Part shown: one piece after another, positions 57,364 to 64,000 of the stretch | Numbering within the stretch: position 1 is the first letter of the stretch | Layout of the letters: each line of letters begins with the position of its first letter | Assembly: GCF_020520425.1 (NCBI RefSeq) | Contig: NC_079487.1 | Coordinates: forward strand, 42,415,219-42,479,218 | DNA: 64,000 nt | Reading direction: 5' to 3' | Origin: Spinacia oleracea | Lineage: Eukaryota > Streptophyta > Magnoliopsida > Caryophyllales > Amaranthaceae | Program-made: the position numbers and the translations under genes | The notes under the pieces: generated by a model | What the model saw: the letters and a program-made list of their open reading frames with translations, nothing else | The model's database searches: none | Told to the model about the DNA's origin: nothing

Positions 57364-58319
57364 AATATTGTCGGAATCGAAAATATTGCCGGAAAGGGAA
57401 ATATTGTCAGAATCGGAAATATTATCGGAATCAGAAAATAATTCCGGAAACGGAAATATTAAATATTTATTCGAAACGGAAATTAATTCCGGAATCGGAA
57501 ATATTAAATACTGGTCGTATCGGAAATGAATTCCGGAACCGGGAATTTAATCGGAAGCGCATCGTACGAATTAAGCATCGGACGAGGCTTGCCAGACGAA
57601 GGCCCAGCACGAAGCCAGGCCCGCGCCCAGCAAGCCAAGCGCCCAACACGAAGGCCACAGCCTTGCCAGGCCCAGCGCAAGGCTAAGCCTAGCAAGGTCG
57701 TAGGCGCGCGCGCTGGAGCGTGTGCTCGTGGGCTGCGAGGCAGCGCCCACTCGTTGTGGGCCGCAAGGCCTGGCGGGTGCTTGCGTCCCTCGTGGTCGTG
57801 CGACACTCGTGTTCGTAACAAATCCTAATCCTATCGGAATTCGTGCAATGATTAAATCCTAATCCTAATAGATTAAATTTATTATTTAGAGTTCAAAGAG
57901 GATTCTAATTAATAAATCCATATCCTAGTAGGATTATAATTCATTTCCATAAACTCTATAAATATAGGCCTAGGGTCACATATTTAACAGACGATTATTG
58001 AAGTATTCAAGGTAAGATTTTTAAGCAAAAAATCAGCCAAACACTTGCACCCAAATAGCCGAAAATCTAAGAACCTTAAGGGCGATTCTAGTTGGTCAAG
58101 CTTAAGGCGGATCCGGACGTGCTGTGGACTATCTACGGAGGGACGACACTTGGAGTCCTAAAGACTTGTTCTTGTTCGGTTCGGGTGCAGCTAGGGAGGG
58201 CACGCTACAAAGTGTATGCATCTAAATTATGCTAAATGATTATGTGTAAATAATATGTTTCCTGGCTTTATGTTTTTTCCGCATGATTTATGTTTATTCA
58301 TATGTATCATAACCTAACA
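57364..58319 (+). repeat. copia D 3' LTR, 5'-truncated
   Basis: Begins within the GGAA array (ATATTGTCGGAATCG) and runs to AACCTAACA, immediately followed by RT of copia C. Similarity to the 5' LTR of copia D is high, including the CGAGGCTTGCCAGACGAAGG part. Confidence 0.9.
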
Positions 58320-59237
58320 GGAGAAAAATTGATTTTCTAGTATTATATGTCGACGACATATTACTTATCGGAAATGACATTCCTATGTTGAACTCTGTCA
58401 AGATTTGGCTTAGGAAATGTTTTTCGATGAAGGATCTAGGAGAAGCACAGTACATATTGGGCATCAAGATTTACAGAGATAGATCTAAAAAGATGATTGG
58501 ACTTACTCAAAGCACTTTTATCAATAAGGTGCTTGATAGGTTCAAGATGGCAGACTCCAAGCGAGGCTACCTACCCATGTATCATGGAATGACTCTAAGC
58601 AAGACTCATGCCCAAAAACACTTGATGAGCGTAGATGAATGAATGGGATTCCATATGCATCATTGATTAGTTCAATAATGTATGCTATGATATGTACACG
58701 CCCGGATGTTGCGTACGCACTCAGTGCTACGAGCAGATACCAGTCAGACCTAGGAGAGGCACATTAGACTGCTGCCAAGAATATTCTGAAGTACCTGAAA
58801 AGGCACAAAGATGATTTCCTGGTCTATGGTGGAGATGATGAATTAATTGTTAAAGGCTATACGGACGCAAGTTTCCAAACCGACAAAGATGATTTCAGGT
58901 CACAGTCTGGGTTTGTCTTCTGCCTCAACGGAGGAGCAGTAAGCTGGAAAAGTGCTAAGCAAAGCACTATTGCGGATTCTACAACTGAAGCGGAGTACAT
59001 TGCTGCACATGAAGCAGCAAAGGAAGCTATATGGCTAAGGAATTTTATAGGAGAACTTGGTGTAGTCCCCTCCTTTAAAGGACCAATAGCCCTGTATTGT
59101 GATAATAACGGAGCTATTGCACAGGCAAAGGAGCCTAGACACCACCAAAGAGTCAAGCATGTACTTCGTAGATTTCACCTTCTACGAGAGTTCGATGAAA
59201 GAAAAGAAGTCGAGATAAGCAAGATTGGAACTGATGA
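58320..59237 (+). pseudogene. copia C second half of RT and RNase H
   Basis: Continues KIDFLVLYVDDILLIGNDIP with the YVDD catalytic pair, FSMKDLGEAQYILGIKIY and LDRFKMADSKRGYLPM. One base is missing near 58609 (CTCATGCCC for CTCAGTGCCC) and the frame shifts. Further on, GEAH is followed by TAG (58765-58767), the same nonsense as in copia B. RNase H motifs GYTDASFQTD, TTEAEYIAAH and CDNNGAIAQA are intact in a second frame. It is cut at EISKIGTDD by the solo LTR. Confidence 0.92.
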
Positions 59238-60950
59238 TGATAAGCGTATTTTCCGTCGTTGATAGAAAACCACCTATGCAAACAATATTTATAAAACCAC
59301 TTCAACTACCGGCAAGCGGTAAGCAAATGGATCGTCCCAAAGAAACGGTGAATTATTGAGTTGGAAGTCAATCTAGTTTGATCAAATATTTGTTTTGAAT
59401 TGTCACTTTTTAAGAGTCTAAAAACAAATAAAGAACTATGTAAAATTGAATCAAGAAAGGGAAACGTTAGGGAGTCGGGGATAGCCTAGGGAAACCGGGG
59501 GAAATCAATTCAACTATTTAGCAATGGTGATCATGCAACGAAATAGTGATTAGGCAAATGGCATCTAAAGACGAACCCGCCACCTCTCGGATAGGGAACG
59601 CTAAGCGTCTAATCCACGGAAGAGCTTTCGCCTAATCCTAGACTAAACTAACTAGCATATAATAGGTACCGCCATTTGATCAACACAAGATAGGCCCACA
59701 ATGTCTTGCCAAACCTATCCTATGGTTCCACGGAAATCTAATCGAATAACATTTGCAACTACCACTCAACTAGCATGGATTTCCTATCATCAAATCTTAT
59801 TTAATCACATGAATCAACCAACAATCAATAATCTATTTCCCCTAATTCATCCCTTAGTTTCTCTCCTTTCCCTAACCTAAAACTACTCACTAATCATCCT
59901 AACAATGAAGCTATCCATTAGTTCAAAACTAGCTAACATGAAATTAAAGGAGAAGAAGTAGAGAATTGGAAACTCAATTGCACAATCAAATCAAAAACTG
60001 AAAATCAAAGTAACAAGCAAAATTGAAATCAAGAACTCAAGGTATTGAGGAATTGCAAAACAATTATCAACTAAGCAAGTGCAAGAATTAAAGAACTAAG
60101 AATTCAATTGCATAAAGAAGAGAAGAGTTGAAGAAAATTACTGAATTGATGCTTGGAATTAAAGAGTTTCTCTCTCTAGATTGAAGAACAAAATCACAAA
60201 ACCTCTAAAATGTATTTCTGAAAATGAAAGCGTAAAATATGAAAGCGTAAATTGAAAATAATCAAAATCCTATTTATACTAAACCCCAAAAATAAGAGAT
60301 TTAAACTCGAAAACTGAATCCCGCGCAGCCGTGCGAACGGGCAGACCCAGGTGCGATCGCATCGGTGCGATCGTGCTGTGCATCTATGCGAACGGGCACT
60401 GCGACGATTCTTCTCCTTCGTGCCGTGCGAACGTGCCCAACAACCGTGCGATCGCACGGCTGTAACTTTGCTAATTCTCATAAAATCCTCATGTGCTCGC
60501 ACAGGAAATCCGTACGAGCACACGGGAATTCCGTGCGAGCGCACGCTTCTGTGGTGCGAATGAGCTACATCCCTTGGAGTTCCTGCCTCCTCTTTGCGGA
60601 TTCGTGCGAACACACACATTTGGGGCACGAGCGCACCCATTGCCTTGGAGTTCCTGCCTCCTTTTTGCGGATTTGTGCAAACACACACATTCGGGGCACG
60701 AGCGCACACACTGCCTTGACTTTGGAGCCAACTTTGTAGATCCGTGTGAGCGCACGTAAATGCCGTGCGATCGCACTGGACCTGCTCGAGCAAATCTCAG
60801 CTATTTTCCATCATTTTCAACATTATTACCTGAAAAGCTCAAAGATGGAAAAAGGGAATAAAATTGCAGCAAAACTATATAAAACTATCAAAAAATCATA
60901 ATAAAACTCTATAAAATCCTAGCCTAGAGCGACATAAATGCCGCTCATCA
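59238..60950. mobile_element. solo LTR (gypsy-like) in copia C
   Basis: This 1713-bp insert begins TGATAAGCGTATTTTCC and ends GCCGCTCATCA, giving a short inverted end (TGATAAGCG/CGCTCATCA). It is flanked by the duplication GATGA (59233-59237 and 60951-60955). No coding domain or primer site lies within, so an LTR left by LTR-LTR recombination is the best reading. The ACCGGCAAGCGGTAAGCAAA patch at about 59312 resembles sequence seen in plant gypsy LTRs. The orientation is not certain. Confidence 0.75.
60325..60790. repeat. GTGCGAACG/GTGCGATCG-rich repeat block in solo LTR
   Basis: GTGCGAWCG motifs recur more than ten times. Within it, a unit of about 74 bp (CCTTGGAGTTCCTGCCTCCT, then TTGCGGAT and CACACACATT) is repeated twice in tandem, at about 60572 and 60645. 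Long frames on both strands through here are by-products of the repeat. Confidence 0.75.
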
Positions 60951-61052
60951 GATGACAACATATCAGATCCATTGACTAAACCTCTGCCGCAGGCGAAGCA
61001 CAACTCGCACACTGCAGCTACGGGAATCAAGCATATTGGAGAATGGATTTGA
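60951..61052 (+). pseudogene. copia C end of RNase H
   Basis: Reads DDNISDPLTKPLPQAKHNSH, TAATGIKHIGEW and I, then TGA. This matches the end of copia B gag-pol at 30814-30916 after removal of the solo LTR and one target copy. Confidence 0.9.
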
Positions 61053-61437
61053 TGTCCTTGTTTAATGCTTAAAAGTTTTAGAGTTTAATACTTTGTAAAA
61101 CATTATTGGTTAATCATTCACAATAAATGAATATAATTCATTTTCCATTTAATTTGTGGTTTATTAAATGATGAGTCCTTTCAATTTGACGATATATTCA
61201 AGATAGACTGTCAGGACCAGTCCTGTGACTAAGAAATGTCTATCAAGTGAACTTGAATGTCAAAAGTTGAAAATGGTCCCTGGTCGGAGTTTTCTATAAA
61301 GATGGACGCATAGAAAACGTTAGACGACTAGAATGCAAGATGACTAGTAGTTCTGTTTCTTGAACTATGTGGACATGGCAATGTCGCAATCATTTGCATA
61401 GATACTTACTTTGGGAAGACTTATCATAAGTAAATTT
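61053..61437 (+). other. copia C 3' untranslated region, truncated
   Basis: Matches copia B 30917 onward up to TTTGGGAAGACT, then skips about 60 bases to TCATAAGTAAATTT and loses similarity. The rest of the 3' UTR, purine tract and 3' LTR are absent here. Confidence 0.8.
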
Positions 61438-62764
61438 AAATTTTTACTTGGTATTAGCAAAACTATGGTGCTATTATAAGAGCACTTTTATCAAGGATTA
61501 AACTATGAATTTATTTGTTTTCCTTCTTATTATTTTTTAAATTGAAAATTGAAAGGTTTCCATATCCAATTCCCACCAGATTCTTTTATTATTTTTAAAT
61601 TCAATCTTGAACTGCATTATCAAGCATTTACAAATTGAAAGGACAATATGTTAATTATGACTTTTGGAGGGAAAAGACCCACAAAGCAATTTTCTAATTT
61701 AGTCTTTTCGACAGCTTTAGGCCCAATAAACAAGGCTCACTCGGTCTTGAAGTCGTGACATGGAAACCATTTGAATCAAATGGACTTATCCATCTTGACA
61801 TCCCATTTGAATGATTTGAATCACATGGACTTATCATTTAATTCTAAACCATGATTAAGAAATGTCAATATTTTACAAGAAATTTAGTAACTGTCCGCAA
61901 GCTCTGCCGTACTACCAGATTCTTTAAGGGATATTGAATCGACATATGTAAATAGCTATCAATTTATTTTTTGGTACGCATATCTGGATACGTGTTGTAC
62001 CCCCCAAGTGGAATGTGCCGCATGACTAATCGGCTTCTAGGCTGTAAAGACTGGTGGTTAATTGTGTGGGTGAGCGAGAAGGGGCATTGATTAATTGCAT
62101 GAAGGAATTAAAGGAACAACGGAGGAAGTGTATAGGATTTGTTTGCACAATAGATTTAGGTGTTGTCCACTAACTCAATTGACTAGTATGGCCCACATAA
62201 TTATAATGAATCGTTAAAATACATTCAATATTAGAAACCATTGATGCTACACGCATAAACACTCGTTATGCGACCGCAATCTGAGAACCAATATAAAGCA
62301 TTTATAATATATTTACGCTTTAGGACATGCCTTATTGTGTTTAATAAACTATTAATGTTTATAGTCGTCTATATAACTTGCTCGTCGTCGCATGTGGGTT
62401 TTTTAGTCAATGTCTATCATCTGGAATCTCTACTGCAAAACTTTGGTGCATTAGACCAATTACATTCAAATTAATGGTACGCAGATATGGTCTGCGTACC
62501 ATCAAATAGTAGTAATAGCACCAAAGAAGAAGCACGAAAGAGTAGCTTAAGGAAGAACTGCTACTCAAACTGTTGTCTGATCTGAGTTTGTGTATAAATT
62601 GATCTAAACTACATTCAATATTAGCCTTTCCAGCTTTGTATTTAGCAACAAAATTTGCTATATTAGCAAATTTGAATCACTATATGAAGACAGTTTAGAT
62701 CATCTAGATAATATTAGAATCCTTTTGCATCAATTTAACTAATTTAGTCTTTTCCAAGTTAAGG
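61438..62764. other. patchwork of retrotransposon scraps
   Basis: No coding frame is supported. 61719-61765 resembles the gypsy interior at about 10885-10930 (GGCCCAATAAACAAGG). 61965-62012 is the reverse complement of about 11485-11535 (GGTACGCATATCTGGATACG). 62160-62200 and 62450-62530 resemble copia leader, with the last part in both orientations around ATGGTCTGCGTACCAT. The remainder is AT-rich and unassigned. Confidence 0.65.
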
Positions 62765-63440
62765 AATATGGCTGATTTTTCTACTTAAAAATCTTAGCTT
62801 TTTATTGTGTGAATACTTGAAATTATCTATATAAATTATGAGCCTTTAACTCATATTTATAGGCCATGGAATAAGTAATCGAATCCTACTAGGATACGAA
62901 TTAATTAAATTAGAATCCTAGTAGAACTCTTATTTAATTAATTTATCTTTTAGGATTAGGAATTTAATCATTAAACAAATCCTATACACTTTAGGTTTCG
63001 TATGTGAACACACACTCTACACGAGCATGACCCGCAAGCGTGCAGGCCATGCCCGCGCACAGCCCACACGGCCGCTCGGCCCACATGAGCTACAAGCCCA
63101 CGCGAGCGCAGCTGCACTGCTCGCAGCTGCGCGCGCTGCCACGACCTGCTGGGCCTGTCCTTGCGTTGGGCCTGGAGTGGCCTTGGCTGTTCGTGTGGCG
63201 TGCTGGCTTGCTGGACGTGGGCCTGGCTTCGTGCTGGGCCTTCGTCTAGCAAGCTCGTCCGATGCTAATTCGTACGATGCGCTTCCGATTAAATTCCCGA
63301 TTCCGGAATTTATTTCCGATACGAACAATATTTAATATTTCCGATTCCGGAATTAATTTCCGTTTCGAACAAATATTTAAAATTTCCATTTCCGGAATTA
63401 TTTTCCGATTCCGATTCCGGCAATATTTCCATTTCCGTCA
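62765..63440 (-). repeat. inverted copia LTR fragment
   Basis: This is the reverse complement of copia C LTR from about 38310 back to about 37600. It includes the TATA region (TATTTATAGGCCATGG), the GC-rich part and part of the GGAA array, read here as TTTCCGATTCCGG. It lacks both LTR termini. Confidence 0.9.
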
Positions 63441-63457
63441 TTTCCCCGTGTTGAGTC

Positions 63458-64000
63458 AAAATTATGCTAAATGATTATGTGTAAATAGTAAGTTTCCTGG
63501 CTTTATGGTTTTTCCGCATGATTTATGTTTATTCATATGTATCATAACCTAACAGGAGAAAAATTGATTTTCTAGTATTATATGTCGACGACATATTACT
63601 TATCGGAAATGACATTCCTATGTTGAACTCTGTCAAGATTTGGCTTGGGAAATGTTTTTCGATGAAGGATCTAGGAGAAGCACAATACATATTGGGCATC
63701 AAGATTTACAGAGATAGATCTAAAAAGATGATTGGACTTACTCAAAGCACTTTTATCAATAAGGTGCTTGATAGGTTCAAGATGGCAGACTCCAAGCGAG
63801 GCTACCTACCCATGTCTCATGGAATGACTCTAAGCAAGACTCATGCCCAAAAACACTTGATGAGCGTAGATGAATGAATGGGATTCCATATGCATCATTG
63901 ATTGGTTCAATAATGTATGCTATGATATGTACACGCCCGGATGTTGCGTACGCACTCAGTGCTACGAGCAGATACCAGTCAGACCTAGGAGAGGCACATT
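63458..64000 (+). pseudogene. second copy of the copia D LTR end joined to copia C RT
   Basis: 63458-63554 is the last part of an LTR (ending AACCTAACA). It is joined directly to GGAGAAAAATTGATTTTC and RT sequence reading YVDDILLIGNDIP, FSMKDLGEAQYILGIKIY and LDRFKMADSKRGYLPM. The join, the one-base loss (CTCATGCCC) and nearly every base equal 58223-58765. The window ends just before the position of the shared TAG. Confidence 0.92.

Larger units (their letters stand above)
51182..58319 (+). mobile_element. copia D, internally deleted element inside copia C
   Basis: Same family. 5' LTR 51182-52554, primer site from 52556, leader to 55185, gag-PR-INT to about 57363, then a jump directly into the middle of a 3' LTR (57364-58319). 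RT, RNase H, the 3' UTR and the first roughly 400 bp of the 3' LTR are deleted. Flanks are GGAGC (51177-51181) and GGAGA (58320-58324), a 5-bp target duplication with one change. The target lies in the RT of copia C. Confidence 0.92.
37157..61437 (+). mobile_element. copia C, Ty1/copia element split by three insertions
   Basis: Same family as copia B. 5' LTR 37157-38580; leader to 48227 interrupted by CACTA-2; gag from 48228; PR-INT-RT to 51181; then copia D (51182-58319); RT-RNase H 58320-59237; then a solo LTR (59238-60950); end of RNase H 60951-61052; part of the 3' UTR to about 61437. A 3' LTR in the expected place is missing. The 5' flank CTCTC (37152-37156) has no partner in the window. 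It was inserted in copia A. Confidence 0.9.

Noticed and set aside
60194-60793. 199-codon minus-strand frame rich in RSHG/CARAPN
   Set aside because: Encoded by the GTGCGAWCG repeat of the solo LTR; other frames give equally long repetitive peptides.

Overview
This is a gene-poor, repeat-dense stretch of a plant nuclear genome, almost certainly a eudicot. The evidence is Ty1/copia and Ty3/gypsy LTR retrotransposons with plant-type primer sites, a plant L1-type LINE, two CACTA transposons, and captured fragments of plant genes (chloroplast geranylgeranyl reductase, cyclase-associated protein, PDR-type ABC transporter). The element families would fit Caryophyllales/Amaranthaceae, but I cannot confirm a species. 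I see no intact host gene, rRNA, tRNA or CRISPR array.

Layout. 1-4389: AT-rich DNA with a Der-type GTPase fragment fused to a tubby-like fragment, a LINE 3' relic, a short tandem repeat, and a possible diverged terminal inverted repeat pair (MULE- or Pack-MULE-like). 4390-37156: one old minus-strand copia element ('copia A') split into four pieces (4390-4989, 20661-22056, 33086-33235, 36518-37156) by three insertions. These are (i) a Ty3/gypsy element (4990-20660) carrying gag/protease but no RT or integrase, with an antisense two-exon gene near its 3' end and a LINE (16887-20416) inside its 3' LTR; (ii) copia B (22057-33085), complete with a GAATG target duplication and a second partial 5' LTR; and (iii) CACTA-1 (33236-36517, TSD TAG), carrying a PDR transporter fragment.

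37157-61437: copia C, same family as B and inserted into copia A. It is itself split by CACTA-2 (41100-48005, TSD CCT; three captured gene fragments and a 160-bp satellite), by copia D (51182-58319) in its RT, and by a gypsy-like solo LTR (59238-60950, TSD GATGA) in its RNase H tail. 61438-64000: a patchwork of gypsy and copia scraps, an inverted copia LTR, and a second copy of the copia D/copia C junction that runs off the window.

Nothing here works as an intact autonomous element. The copia ORFs carry nonsense and frameshift changes, and the gypsy needs RT and integrase from elsewhere. B, C and D share a family: LTR starting TGAAGG and ending AACCTAACA, a primer site TGGTATCAC, a 2-3 kb leader with a conserved hairpin, then gag-PR-INT-RT-RNase H. 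The most interesting signals are the 58-bp paired hairpin present six times in the gypsy element, the spliced antisense gene in the gypsy, the compensated hairpin in the copia leaders, the multi-gene captures in the two CACTA elements, and a shared premature stop in copia B and C. Coordinates of nested junctions come from direct alignment by eye and could be off by a base or two where noted.
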